From Nemertoderma westbladi (Eukaryota; Xenacoelomorpha; Nemertodermatida; Nemertodermatidae), in contig JAUCBJ010006791.1 of NCBI GenBank assembly GCA_032718475.1, positions 1 to 64,000 on the forward strand: a DNA stretch of 64,000 nucleotides, in the 5' to 3' direction. Position 1 is the first letter of the stretch; each line of letters begins with the position of its first letter. A program made the translations under genes and the position numbers. The notes beneath the pieces are model-generated. The model saw only the letters and a program-made list of their open reading frames with translations, did not search any database and was not told the DNA's origin. This document shows positions 43,051 to 56,167 of the stretch, one piece after another.

Positions 43051-43081
<31 letters not shown>
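42585..43081 (+). other. LINE 3' UTR with (ATT)n tail
   Basis: This AT-rich noncoding segment ends in cgctatataaatc followed by nine ATT repeats (43053-43081). The tail meets the 51-bp satellite without intervening sequence. Confidence 0.85.
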
Positions 43082-46000
43082 GATGGAGTCAGTTCACCAT
43101 CATTTTTTGGTGGCGAACAGATTGAGGTCCATGATGGAGTCAGTTCACCACCATTTTTTGGTGGCGAACAGATTGAGGTCCATGATGGAGTCAGTTCACC
43201 ACCATTTTTTGGTGGCGAACAGATTGAGGTCCATGATGGAGTCAGTTCACCACCATTTTTTGGTGGCAAACAGATTGAGGTCCATGATGGAGTCAGTTCA
43301 CCATCATTTTTTGGTGGCGAACAGATTGAGGTCCATGATGGAGTGTTGTTCGCCACCATTTTTTGGTGGCGAACAGATTGAGGTCCATGATGGAGTCAGT
43401 TCACCACCATTTTTTGGTGGCGAACGGATTGAGGTCCATGATGGTTTGTTGTTCACCACCATTTTTTGGTGGCGAACAGATTGAGGTCCATGATGGAGTG
43501 TTGTTCACCACCATTTTTTGGTGGCGAACAGATTGAGGTCCATGATGGAGTGTTGTTCACCAACATTTTTTGGTGGCGAACAGATTGAGGTCCATGATGG
43601 AGTCAGTTCACCACCATTTTTCGGTGGCGAACAGATTGAGGTCCATGATGGAGTCAGTTCACCACCATTTTTTGGTGCGAACAGATTAGGAGGTCCATGA
43701 TGGAGTCAGTTCACCACCATTTTTTGGTGGCGAACAGATTGAGGTCCATGATGGAGTCAGTTCACCACCATTTTTTGGTGGCGAACAGATTGAGGTCCAT
43801 GATGGAGTCAGTTCACCACCATTTTTTGGTGGCGAACGGATTGAGGTCCATGATGGAGTCAGTTCACCAGCATTTTTTGGTGGCGAACAGATTGAGGTCC
43901 ATGATGGAGTCAGTTCACCACCATTTTTTGGTGGCGAACAGATAAGGTCCATGATGGAGTCAGTTCACCACCATTTTTTGGTGGCGAACAGATTGAGGTC
44001 CATGATGGAGTGTTGTTCACCACCATTTTTTGGTGGCGAACAGATTGAGGTCCATGATGGAGTCAGTTCACCACCATTTTTTGGTGGCGAACAGATTGAG
44101 GTCCATGATGGAGTCAGTTCACCACCATTTTTTGGTGGCGAACAGATTGAGGTCCATGATGGAGTCAGTTCACCACCATTTGTTGGTGGCGAACAGATTG
44201 AGGTCCATGATGGAGTTTTGTTCACCACCATTTTTTGGTGGCGAACAGATTGAGGTCCATGATGGAGTCAGTTCACCACCATTTTTTGGTGGCGAACAGA
44301 TTGAGGTCCATGATGGAGTCAGTTCACCACCATTTTTTGGTGGCGAACAGATTGAGGTCCATGATGGAGTCAGTTCACCACCATTTTTTGGTGGCGAACA
44401 GATTGAGGTCCATGATGGAGTCAGTTCACCACCATTTTTTGGTGGCGAACAGATTGAGGTCCATGATGGAGTCAGTTCACCACCATTTTTTGGTGGCGAA
44501 CAGATTGAGGTCCATGATGGAGTCAGTTCACCACCATTTTTTGGTGGCGAACAGATTGAGGTCCATGATGGAGTCAGTTCACCACGATTTTTTGGTGGCG
44601 AACAGATTGAGGTCCATGATGGAGTCAGTTCACCACCATTTTTTGGTGGCGAACAGATTGAGGTCCATGATGGAGTCAGTTCACCACCATTTTTTGGTGG
44701 CGAACAGATTGAGGTCCATGGTGGAGTCAGTTCACCACCATTTTTTGGTGGCGAACGGATTGAGGTCCATGATGGAGTCAGTTCACCACCATTTTTTGGT
44801 GGCGAACAGATAAGGTCCATGATGGAGTCAGTTCACCACCATTTTTTGGTGGCGAACAGATTGAGGTCCATGATGGAGTCAGTTCACCACCATTTTTTGG
44901 TGGCGAACAGATTGAGGTCCATGGTGGAGTCAGTTCACCACCATTTTTTGGTGGCGAACGGATTGAGGTCCATGATGGAGTCAGTTCACCACCATTTTTT
45001 GGTGGCGAACAGATTGAGGTCCATGATGGAGTCAGTTCACCACCATTTTTTGGTGGCGAACAGATTGAGGTCCATGATGGAGTCAGTTCACCACCATTTT
45101 TTGGTGGCGAACAGATTGAGGTCCATGATGGAGTCAGTTCACCACCATTTTTTGGTGGCAAACAGATTGAGGTCCATGATGGAGTCAGTTCACCATCATT
45201 TTTTGGTGGCGAACAGATTGAGGTCCATGATGGAGTGTTGTTCGCCACCATTTTTTGGTGGCGAACAGATTGAGGTCCATGATGGAGTCAGTTCACCACC
45301 ATTTTTTGGTGGCGAACGGATTGAGGTCCATGATGGTTTGTTGTTCACCACCATTTTTTGGTGGCGAACAGATTGAGGTCCATGATGGAGTGTTGTTCAC
45401 CACCATTTTTTGGTGGCGAACAGATTGAGGTCCATGATGGAGTCAGTTCACCACCATTTTTTGGTGGCGAACAGATTGAGGTCCATGATGGAGTCAGTTC
45501 ACCACCATTTTTTGGTGGCGAACAGATTGAGGTCCATGATGGAGTCAGTTCACCACCATTTTTTGGTGGCGAACAGATTGAGGTCCATGATGGAGTCAGT
45601 TCACCACCATTTTTTGGTGGCGAACAGATTGAGGTCCATGATGGAGTCAGTTCACCACCATTTTTTGGTGGCGAACAGATTGAGGTCCATGATGGAGTCA
45701 GTTCACCACCATTTTTTGGTGGCGAACAGATTGAGGTCCATGATGGAGTCAGTTCACCACCATTTTTTGGTGGCGAACAGATTGAGGTCCATGATGGAGT
45801 CAGTTCACCACCATTTTTTGGTGGCGAACAGATAAGGTCCATGATGGAGTCAGTTCACCACCATTTTTTGGTGGCGAACAGATTGAGGTCCATGATGGAG
45901 TCAGTTCACCACCATTTTTTGGTGGCGAACAGATTGAGGTCCATGATGGAGTTAGTTCACCACCATTTTTTGGTGGCGAACAGATTGAGGTCCATGATGG

Positions 46001-49000
46001 AGTCAGTTCACCACCATTTTTTGGTGGCGAACAGATTGAGGTCCATGATGGAGTCAGTTCACCACCATTTTTTGGTGGCGAACAGATTGAGGTCCATGAT
46101 GGAGTCAGTTCACCACCATTTTTTGGTGGCGAACAGATTGAGGTCCATGATGGAGTCAGTTCACCATCATTTTTTGGTGGCGAACAGATTGAGGTCCATG
46201 ATGGTGTCAGTTCACCATCATTTTTTGGTGGCGAACAGATTGAGGTCCATGATGGAGTCAGTTCACCGCCATTTTTTGGTGGCGAACAGATTGAGGTCCA
46301 CGATGGAGTGTTGTTCACCACCATTTTTTTGTGGCGAACAGATAGAGGTCCATGATGGAGTCATTTCACCACCATTTTTTGGTGGCGAACAGATTGAGGT
46401 CCATGATGGAGTCAGTTCACCACCATTTTTTGGTGGCGAACAGATTGAGGTCCATGATGGAGTCAGTTCACCACCATTTTTTGGTGGCGAACAGATAAGG
46501 TCCATGATGGAGTCAGTTCACCACCATTTTTTGGTGGCGAACAGATTGAGGTCCATGATGGAGTCAGTTCACCACCATTTTTTGGTGGCGAACAGATTGA
46601 GGTCCATGATGGAGTCAGTTCACCACCATTTTTTGGTGGCGAACAGATTGAGGTCCATGATGGAGTCAGTTCACCACCATTTTTTGGTGGCGAACAGATT
46701 GAGGTCCATGATGGAGTTAGTTCACCACCATTTTTTGGTGGCGAACAGATTGAGGTCCATGATGGAGTCAGTTCACCACCATTTTTTGGTGGCGAACAGA
46801 TTGAGGTCCATGATGGAGTCAGTTCACCACCATTTTTTGGTGGCGAACAGATTGAGGTCCATGATGGAGTCAGTTCACCACCATTTTTTGGTGGCGAACA
46901 GATTGAGGTCCATGATGGAGTCAGTTCACCATCATTTTTTGGTGGCGAACAGATTGAGGTCCATGATGGTGTCAGTTCACCATCATTTTTTGGTGGCGAA
47001 CAGATTGAGGTCCATGATGGAGTCAGTTCACCACCATTTTTTGGTGGCGAACAGATTGAGGTCCACGATGGAGTGTTGTTCACCACCATTTTTTGGTGGC
47101 GAACAGATAGAGGTCCATGATGGAGTCAGTTCACCACCATTTTTTGGTGGCGAACAGATTGAGGTCCATGATGGAGTCAGTTCACCACCATTTTTTGGTG
47201 GCGAACAGATTGAGGTCCATGATGGAGTCAGTTCACCACCATTTTTTGGTGGCGAACAGATAGAGGTCCATGATGGAGTCATGTTCACCACCATTTTTTG
47301 GTGGCGAACAGATTGAGGTCCATGATGGAGTCAGTTCACCACCATTTTTTGGTGGCGAACAGATTGAGGTCCATGATGGAGTCAGTTCACCACCATTTTT
47401 TGGTGGCGAACAGATTGAGGTCCATGATGGAGTCAGTTCACCACCATTTTTTGGTGGCGAACAGATTGAGGTCCATGATGGAGTCAGTTCACCATCATTT
47501 TTTGGTGGCGAACAGATTGAGGTCCATGATGGAGTCAGTTCACCACCATTTTTTGGTGGCGAACAGATTGAGGTCCATGATGGAGTCAGTTCACCACCAT
47601 TTTTTGGTGGCGAACAGATTGAGGTCCATGATGGAGTGTTGTTCACCACCATTTTTTGGTGGCGAACAGATTGAGGTCCATGATGGAGTCAGTTCACCAT
47701 CATTTTTTGGTGGCGAACAGATTGAGGTCCATGATGGAGTCAGTTCACCACCATTTTTTGGTGGCGAACAGATTGAGGTCCATGATGGAGTGTTGTTCAC
47801 CACCATTTTTTGGTGGCGAACAGATTGAGGTCCATGATGGAGTCAGTTCACCATCATTTTTTGGTGGCGAACAGATTGAGGTCCATGATGGAGTCAGTTC
47901 ACCACCATTTTTTGGTGGCGAACAGATTGAGGTCCATGATGGAGTCAGTTCACCACCATTTTTTGGTGGCGAACAGATTGAGGTCCATGATGGAGTGTTG
48001 TTCACCACCATTTTTTGGTGGCGAACAGATTGAGGTCCATGATGGAGTCAGTTCACCACCATTTTTTGGTGGCGAACAGATTGAGGTCCATGATGGAGTC
48101 AGTTCACCACCATTTTTTGGTGGCGAACAGATTGAGGTCCATGATGGAGTCAGTTCACCACCATTTTTTGGTGGCGAACAGATTGAGGTCCATGATGGAG
48201 TGTTGTTCACCACCATTTTTTGGTGGCGAACAGATTGAGGTCCATGATGGAGTCAGTTCACCACCATTTTTTGGTGGCGAACAGATTGAGGTCCATGATG
48301 GAGTCAGTTCACCACCATTTTTTGGTGGCGAACAGATTGAGGTCCATGATGGAGTCAGTTCACCACCATTTTTTGGTGGCGAACAGATTGAGGTCCATGA
48401 TGGAGTCAGTTCACCACCATTTTTTGGTGGCGAACAGATTGAGGTCTATGATGGAGTGTTGTTCACCACCATTTTTTGGTGGCGAACAGATTGAGGTCCA
48501 TGATGGAGTCAGTTCACCACCATTTTTTGGTGGCGAACAGATTGAGGTCCATGATGGAGTCAGTTCACCACCATTTTTTGGTGGCGAACAGATTGAGGTC
48601 CATGATGGAGTCAGTTCACCACCATTTTTTGGTGGCGAACAGATTGAGGTCCATGATGGAGTCAGTTCACCACCATTTTTTGGTGGCGAACAGATTGAGG
48701 TCCATGATGGAGTCAGTTCACCACCATTTTTTGGTGGCGAACAGATTGAGGTCCATGATGGAGTGTTGTTCACCACCATTTTTTGGTGGCGAACAGATTG
48801 AGGTCCATGATGGAGTGTTGTTCACCACCATTTTTTGGTGGCGAACAGATTGAGGTCCATGATGGAGTCAGTTCACCACCATTTTTTGGTGGCAAACAGA
48901 TTGAGGTCCATGATGGAGTCAGTGCACCACCATTTTTTGGTGGCGAACAGATTGAGGTCCATGATGGAGTGTTGTTCACCACCATTTTTTGGTGGCGAAC

Positions 49001-50815
49001 AGATTGAGGTCCATGATGGAGTCAGTTGACCACCATTTTTTGGTGGCGAACAGATTGAGGTCCATGATGGATTCAGTTCACCATCATTTTTTGGTGGCGA
49101 ACAGATTGAGGTCCATGATGGAGTCAGTTCACCACCATTTTTTGGTGGCGAACAGATTGAGGTCCATGATGGAGTCAGTTCACCACCATTTTTTGGTGGC
49201 GAACAGATTGAGGTCCATGATGGAGTCAGTTCACCACCATTTTTTAGTGGCAAACAGATTGAGGTCCATGATGGAGTCAGTTCACCAGCATTTTTTGGTG
49301 GCGAACAGATTGAGGTCCATGATGGAGTCAGTTCACCACCATTTTTTGGTGGCGAACAGATTGAGGTCCATGATGGAGTCAGTTCACCACCATTTTTTGG
49401 TGGCGAACAGATTGAGGTCCATGATGGAGTCAGTTCACCATCATTTTTTGGTGGCGAACAGATTGAGGTCCATGATGGAGTGTTGTTCACCACCATTTTT
49501 TGGTGGCGAACAGATTGAGGTCCATGATGGAGTCAGTTCACCACCATTTTTTGGTGGCGAACAGATTGAGGTCCATGATGGAGTGTTGTTCACCACCATT
49601 TTTTGGTGGCGAACAGATTGAGGTCCATGATGGAGTGTTGTTCACCACCATTTTTTGGTGGCGAACAGATTGAGGTCCATGATGGAGTGTTGTTCACCAC
49701 CATTTTTTGGTGGCGAACAGATTGAGGTCCATGATGGAGTCAGTTCACCACCATTTTTTGGTGGCGAACAGATTGGGGTCCATGATGGAGTGTTGTTCAC
49801 CACCATTTTTTGGTGGCGAACAGATTGAGGTTCATGATGCAGTCAGTTCACCACCATTTTTTGGTGGCGAACAGATTGAGGTCCATGATGGAGTCAGTTC
49901 ACCACCATTTTTTGGTGCGAACAGATTGAGGTCCATGATGGAGTCAGTTCACCACCATTTTTTGGTGGCGAACAGATTGAGGTCCATGATGGAGTCAGTT
50001 CACCACCATTTTTTGGTGGCGAACGGATTGAGGTCCATGATGGAGTCAGTTCACCAGCATTTTTTGATGGCGAACAGATTGAGGTCGATGATGGAGTCAG
50101 TTCACCACCATTTTTTGGTGGCGAACAGATAAGGTCCATGATGGAGTCAGTTCACCACCATGTTTTGGTGGCGAACAGATTGAGGTCCATGATGGAGTCA
50201 GTTCACCACCATTTTTTGGTGGCGAACAGATTGAGGTCCATGATGGAGTGTTGTTCACCACCATTTTTTGGTGGCGAACAGATTGAGGTCCATGATGGAG
50301 TCAGTTCACCACCATTTTTTGGTGGCGAACAGATTGAGGTCCATGATGGAGTCAGTTCACCACCATTTTTTGGTGGCGAACGGATTGAGGTCCATGATGG
50401 AGTCAGTTCACCACCATTTTTTGGTGGCGAACAGATAAGGTCCATGATGGAGTCAGTTCACCACCACTTTTTGGTGGCGAACAGGTTGAGGTCCATGATG
50501 GAGTCAGTTCACCACCATTTTTTGGTGGCGAAAAGATAAGGTCCATGATGGAGTCAGTTCACCACCATTTTTTGGTGGCGAACAGATTGAGGTCCATGAT
50601 GGAGTCAGTTCACCACCATTTTTTGGTGTCGAACAGATTGAGGTCCATGATGGAGTCAGTTCACCACCATTTTTTGGTGGCGAACAGATTGAGGTCCATG
50701 ATGGAGTTAGTTCACCACCATTTTTTGGTGGCGAACAGATTGAGGTCCATGATGGAGTCAGTTCACCACCATTTTTTGGTGGCGAACAGATTGAGGTCCA
50801 TGATGGAGTCAGTTC
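43082..50815. repeat. 51-bp satellite array (about 151 units)
   Basis: The unit is gatggagtcagttcaccacc, then attttttggtggcgaacaga, then ttgaggtccat, 51 bp. Each unit has an inverted repeat: GTTCaCCACC, a 7-base loop ATTTTTT, then GGTGGcGAAC, a 10-bp stem with one mismatch. It is perfect in variants reading GTTCGCCACC (43348, 45240). A 52-bp variant has gagtgttgttcacc, and a shorter one has cagataagg. Variants recur in blocks, giving higher-order repeats (205, 765 and 1,892 bp). Open frames within it follow from the 17-codon period and are not genes. Confidence 0.98.
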
Positions 50816-51159
50816 TAGTAGCTGCGGTTGTGGTCATCGCCTCGCAGGCCTGCCCCATTGCCACTGGAGCATAGGTGGGCCTGGGCAAACTGGAGTCTGC
50901 GGCATATCCCACCCAATACACAGATGAGTCACATTACATCATGCCAGCGCACCTGGCAACCAGTGACCCCATGAGGTATTGTATAAGGATGTCTGTTTCC
51001 TTATACTACATGGAATATGTGCGATACAAACTAGTGGATTAAACAACATCATCCTTGTTGTCGCATATATTGTTGTAATGCTGTTTATTTGCATGAACTC
51101 TTTGGTCAAGGATTGAGGTCACTGAGTGGTTGTCCTGGATGGAAGAGGTGGTGTGAAAT
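50816..51159. other. Unassigned spacer right of the satellite
   Basis: No gene or repeat unit was recognised. It contains a short inverted repeat (gtataaggatgtc...ccttatac near 50980-51005). It may be the decayed 3' LTR of the neighbouring BEL/Pao element, given its position after that element's pol end, but no second LTR is available to confirm this. Confidence 0.3.
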
Positions 51160-52410
51160 TTATTGTTTGGTAATTCTACGACCTGATCTTGTTACCATCG
51201 TGTTTGGTGTATTTGTCAAGGCAACTAAGGGTTTTGTATTATTAACAATTTTCCCAGTTGATGTAGATACGAATGTTGAAGTCAGTGTGGGTTTCACATT
51301 ATCTTGATCTTCATTATTAATAGCAGCAGAATGATATGGGTAATTATCAATCTCAAGTGGCACAAGTAGGTGTGCTGATCGGGTTGTCGTTTTCCCATGG
51401 ATCTTAAGATCAACAGCGTGATCTTTACCATCTCACCCTGTTAGTAAACGAGTAACATGGGCCAGAGGCCATTTACCTCGAGGAAGCCATCCACAGCCTT
51501 TTGGAGCAGATTCTCGAACAAATACAATTGCCCCCACACTTGGCATACTACCATGTGAACTGGTTGATCTCCATGTACTAAGAGAATTCAAGTAATCTCG
51601 AGACCATAACTTCCAGCATAACTGACTTGCTTTATTACGCTTCAATAGTGTTTGGCAAATGTTATCTGCATTAATTGCAATGATATCTAGTTCATTATCG
51701 GCTGGTGGTGGTGTGCCATAGAGGAAATGACTGGGTGTAATTACTGACAGATCATTGAAATCATTCGAAGATGCAGTAAGTGGACGTTCATTGCTGATTC
51801 AGTCTCAGCCAAGAAAGCTTCTAACTCTCTGACACCATGACAAACTGTCTGTATACAGTTCTTTATAATGCGGTTTAACCGCTCCCAAAACCCACCCCAG
51901 TAGGGTGATCGAGCTGGAATGAAATTCCAATTGATAATGTGCGATGGAAATTTCATTGTCGATACCTTCAAAAAGGTCTTTGCATTGTCTGATCTGAAAT
52001 GGACTTCTCAAAAAAGTGGAATTCTGCGAGCCAGGAATTTTCAGAAAGACAAATGAGTAGTAGTTGCTTGGAGATCATCTACGAGTTCCAGGTGGACAGC
52101 TCATATACTTGCACAGGTAAATAGTAGAATATAAGCTTTAGTCTTCTCTTCAATATATATAGGTCCAAGATGGTCAACTCCAGTAGTATGGAATGGAACA
52201 ACAGGTGTGGTCTGGAATGGTTGAAGTGCAGACTATGGTGGGTTATAAGGTGTGGCTCAGTAACGTTTACATTTTGGGCCACTATAAACTAGCTTATGTA
52301 CCATAGATCTACCTTTAGGTATCCAATATTTTGTGCGAACCTGTGATAATGTTGCTTCAACACCTTGATCCTGAAGAACTGAATGTATATGAAATACAAT
52401 ATGGAAGAAG
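51160..52410 (-). pseudogene. BEL/Pao integrase and DUF5641 remnant
   Basis: Read right to left and across frames it shows the integrase zinc-binding region (GVEATLSQVRTKYWIPKGR near 52345, then a decayed Cys motif SGPKCKRY), the first core motif (TTGVDHLGPIYI near 52165), then FIPARSPYWGGFWERL near 51900 and FLAETESAMN near 51800. The DUF5641 segment follows (LWSRDYLNSLSTWR near 51600; GKWPLAHVTRLLTG near 51440), with a C-terminal tail ending at 51160. Multiple frameshifts rule out function. Confidence 0.85.
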
Positions 52411-52893
52411 CTACTACTACTACTAGGATCGGCATGCTGCATTGCAGCTGCATTTGTAAGAATGCTGTGCCGGCTTGTCGACAAAATTGCGCCGCCACAA
52501 CTCCTTATCACCCATGACATTTGCTAGATCATCCGCATCTTCAAGGCCAGTGTCCTTTAAGATGCGTCTCAAGAAAGTCATGGGCTGTCCACCATGCTTA
52601 TTCATATCCACTCCATGAGGCTGCCAAAGTACAAGATTATGCACTGGCTGGTCCTCACGGCGAAAGCAATGTCCTGCAAAGCGGAGGCGATTTTGTTCTA
52701 GTGTCAAGCTTGGGGGAACCAATGAGACACCTCCAATGTTATATAGTGTCTGGTTGGAGATGTGTGCATTGTACTTGACACAATGAACCCGGCCTAGCAT
52801 TCCTGTGAATGTGCCATCCAGAGATTTGGTGTCCTCAGCAGTTAGAGCCCAGCATGGACTCCCATAGAGGAGTACTAGAACTACTGCTGCTCT
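52411..52893 (-). mobile_element. RTE-like LINE 3' fragment inserted in the BEL/Pao remnant
   Basis: Minus-strand coding sequence (VLLYGSPCWALTAED, LRFAGHCFRREDQPVHN) closely matches 61205-61673, the 3' end of the RTE-like LINE in the GPCR intron. Similarity stops exactly at 52893 (ctgctgctct/gttcaaccc), so the copy is 5'-truncated, as LINE insertions commonly are. The 3' end carries a short (TAG)n tail on the minus strand (actactactactac near 52410-52425). Confidence 0.85.
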
Positions 52894-54218
52894 GTTCAAC
52901 CCAGATTAAATAGTTTAGAGCAAATTTGAGTTCTACAGTCCATAGAAAACCTGATACCCTAGTAGTGAGTATATGTTGGGAATTTGTGATAAATCTAAAT
53001 ACCCAAGAGGTTGACACGAACTAAATGAACAAAATTAGAGAATCGAGTAATATCAAAAGGTGATTCAAATAAAGGATCAGGATTTCCAATAGTAAGTAAC
53101 TGGGGTGGAGCTGTCGGTGGTTGAGGCCAATATATTTGAGGTTCACGGAGAAATGGTGGACCATGATGGTACAGATTGCTGTTTGCTAACGCTGACAAGC
53201 GAGCTCCCTGTGAAGAATTAGGTGTATCAGAATATATATCCATTGATCAGGTAACGTATATAATGTAATAATTATGATCAACAAAAATTATGTCACTATC
53301 AGTATCCCAACTTACACCTAGAACTTTGGTTGGGTTTTGTGCCTAATATTTGGGCAAAGACATTCACTTGTCCAGTCCAAGCATTAAAAGACATTGGTTG
53401 GTCTGAAAAACTACTGCTCAGGTCAAATAATACACATTGCGATTGTTGGGTATGTATATATTCCCCAAATGACCCAGTGGTCAATGTTATGGAATCACAA
53501 ACGGGTAAATCCAGTGAGGTCGCTGTTTCGCAGCGAATATATGATCGTTTGGACCCATTGTCCAACCAAGTATAATAAATATATCCAAATTCCAGAATTT
53601 CCACCTGGTACTGTAATAAATGCTTTTGCAATTTCCACAAATACTTTACAAGAACCTATATTTGTGGCAGAGTTCGTGGGTTCAATGTCAATATTGGACA
53701 ATGCTGGAGTAGATGGATATGAATGTTGAGAAGGCTGAAAGGATCTTGGACCCCTTGAATTTAGATGAATTGGGGGCTGATTAAAAGGCAATATACTTGT
53801 ATTACTGGTACGGTTTGGTTGATTAGGTATATTATTGGTATGGTTACTACTACCACCAGCTGCATACTTTGGAGTATGAGTAGGTCCATTGCAAAGGGAA
53901 TTACGGTTAGTGTTTGATTTTGGGGAGAAACATAACATAGAATGGTGACGTTTGTCACAGTAATGACACAGCTGAGTAGATTGACATTCTTCATTCAGAT
54001 TGACTCTGGTGAGGTCCCAAACAATTTCTACAAAAGTTAGAAGAAAACATAAGCTGGGAACGTTATTGTGGTGTTTTATTGATAAAGGACCTGCAATTCT
54101 TAACTCCATGTGGCTTTCCTCTACAGGTAGGGCAAGCAATCTATAACAGCTCGATAACAGGTAAAGATGACGTAGTAAAATTCTGGGAGACATATTTTGT
54201 ACCAGAGCTATAATAGTT
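52894..54218 (-). pseudogene. BEL/Pao gag C-terminus, protease and pre-integrase remnant
   Basis: From right to left it begins with the end of the gag domain and a zinc knuckle CHYCDKRHHSMLC near 53965. An aspartic-protease remnant follows, with LDNGSKRSYIRCETA near 53560, whose active site D-S/T-G has become D-N-G. An RT C-terminal scrap VLGVSWDTDSD lies near 53310. It then passes to an RNase H tail (NSNLYHHGPPFL near 53170) and pre-integrase sequence (FSNFVHLVRV near 53060) up to the LINE insertion. Frameshifts occur near 53600, 53300 and 53030. The catalytic part of RT is absent. Confidence 0.8.
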
Positions 54219-54222
54219 AGGT

Positions 54223-54716
54223 TTTATGGAATTATGGTTTACTATTACCATTACACTATGGAACCAACTGCCTGCCGAACTTAGAAACGTCAGCGAGATC
54301 GAACTGTTTAAAACTAAATTAAAAACCCATCTTTTTAGATCTGCCTACCATTAAATATCACCTACTTTTTAAATTTTATTACAGTATGATCATTTGTAAT
54401 TACTTTATTAATTTTATCGTACATTTTAACTATACTAGACACCATTTAACATTGACTCTATATTTTATATCATATATGTTCCGAACTGAACTTGATGTAT
54501 TTTATTAATATGTAATATGTGCTTGTCATTTCATAATTTTATTTTACACCTTATGTTTTTTGAGTTTGGTACACCTTATGATACAACTGTATGTCTGTCC
54601 TGTATATGGTTTATCAATTTCTATTTTTATTTATGAACCATTCGCTCTATATTTTTAAGCCCTAAGTAATACCTTTTAATATGCATATTTTTTAATTATT
54701 ATTTATTATTATTATC
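54223..54716 (+). mobile_element. CR1/Jockey-like LINE 3' end fragment
   Basis: The sequence near 54255-54353 encodes TLWNQLPAELRN...FKTKLKTHLF followed by a stop, the same C-terminal motif as the larger LINE at 42480-42570. It then has an AT-rich 3' UTR and an ATT-rich tail at about 54697-54716. It is a strongly 5'-truncated copy of a related but distinct LINE. Confidence 0.8.
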
Positions 54717-56010
54717 TTTAATCCACGCCATTAAGGCACATAGTAAAAATAAATACATAATTAAATTGGACAATAGAAATACACAGGTAGATGAGTCTAA
54801 ATAAGATGGGGTACATGAAAAGCATAAGTAAGATTATTAACTATTAGCACAGCACAACTATATTACAGTAATTAGTGTTATTTTACGTAATTTAAGTTCA
54901 ACATTTCACGAATACGCGAAACGCCATGTTGCCGACAGATAACAGACACACCCCGTAGGATGCTATTGTCAATGTTGTCAACCCTGTTGAACAAACTCGT
55001 AATCGATTTATAACGTAAGTGAATGAATAAAGGTATAATCAGTAGATCAAATGTCAGAGAAATACTAGTGGATTCTCCATCAGTATTCTACGTATAATTT
55101 TACTTACTTTGTATAACTTAACTATAGTTATATATTACTACTTGTACTAAATTTACTTACTTATTAATATGTTCCGTTTTTACGCACCACACATTGTATC
55201 TATACCGGTTTGTCTCGAGCTCTTGCAAATCTCAGCGCCTTAGAGTACGCCACAATTGTAATTTTGGCGCTTTACAAATATATTTATTATAGTCCAGTAG
55301 ACGCTCAATAGAGCTCAAGGGAGGACCGTGAACTTGGGTCATCACGCAATTTTATTTTCTCAATGTCTTCCCTGATAATAATAATGTAAATATTCACCGG
55401 GTGCCAGTTGGGATACCTTGGGGAATTTTTTTTACAGCATAAAATACAAGTGCAAATTATTCAACCTATTCCAAAAATTGCATTAAATTATAAACGTTTG
55501 TTACTGGAGTAATTAAATTAAGTGTTCTAGAACAGAGATAAACAACTACGTATATCTGTATATGTTTAGATCTGAATATACTGTAATTGCAGTATAATTA
55601 GCTATGATATGAAAGCTTTGATTACCCATATTTTGCAAATCTTTTAACGGTATGTAGGCCTACGCCTTTGCTCGTTTGTTTTATTTATTGTTCACCACCG
55701 TTTCGTTAACCGCTTCGTTTATATATTGCCTACCGCCTCGTAATTTAACTTGGTTTACACACACACTTTATTGGTGATTAGTCTTATTTATTGAAATTGA
55801 TATAGCTAGTATTTTTTATAGCAGCACACAGCGGCACATTTATTCATAAAACCAAAAAATAATATTACGTTACTTGTTTTGTATTTTACATATCTAGTGT
55901 TTTTTATGGTTGTTAGCAGTTTTAGTTGAATTGAAAATGAATTTAGCTAAATTGAAAATATTAATTCTAAAATATTCCAGAATAAGCAAAAAGTAAAAAC
56001 ATAAGAAAGG
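54717..56010. other. Anonymous AT-rich sequence within the composite insertion
   Basis: No gene, RNA gene or convincing repeat was recognised on either strand. It precedes the decayed plus-strand gene and could include its upstream sequence. Confidence 0.4.
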
Positions 56011-56167
56011 GGAAGTCACTTGGTGGATTGAAGGGGAAAACTCTGTCCCAAGAACAGTCGACCATTTGGGTGTTATCCCACCACATAGGCAATATGTTTG
56101 CCTTGGGTGTGGATAACATGTTTGATTCTGGGTCAGTGGAGGATGATGAAAATCTTGAAGGTGATTT

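Larger units (their letters stand above)
38218..43081 (+). mobile_element. CR1/Jockey-like LINE, 5'-truncated and frameshifted
   Basis: A non-LTR retrotransposon with an apurinic-endonuclease remnant, a linker expanded into a minisatellite, an RT domain, a characteristic C-terminus, and a 3' UTR ending in (ATT)9 at 43053-43081. The phrase ggcgctatataaatcattatt before the tail is typical of such LINE 3' ends. The 5' part is missing because the LTR of copy B begins at 38217. At least three frame changes and one in-frame stop (38315-38317) make it a pseudo-element. The right flank is the 51-bp satellite. Confidence 0.88.

Noticed and set aside
43082-50815. CRISPR-like array of palindromic repeats
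   Set aside because: Units are directly adjacent with no unique spacers and there are no cas genes. The context is an animal genome, so this is a tandem satellite.
43078-50874. Dozens of open frames on both strands (17-residue repeats such as MMESVHHHFLVANRLRS)
   Set aside because: The 51-bp unit equals 17 codons, so frames stay open until a 52-bp or shortened variant shifts them. All are satellite by-products.
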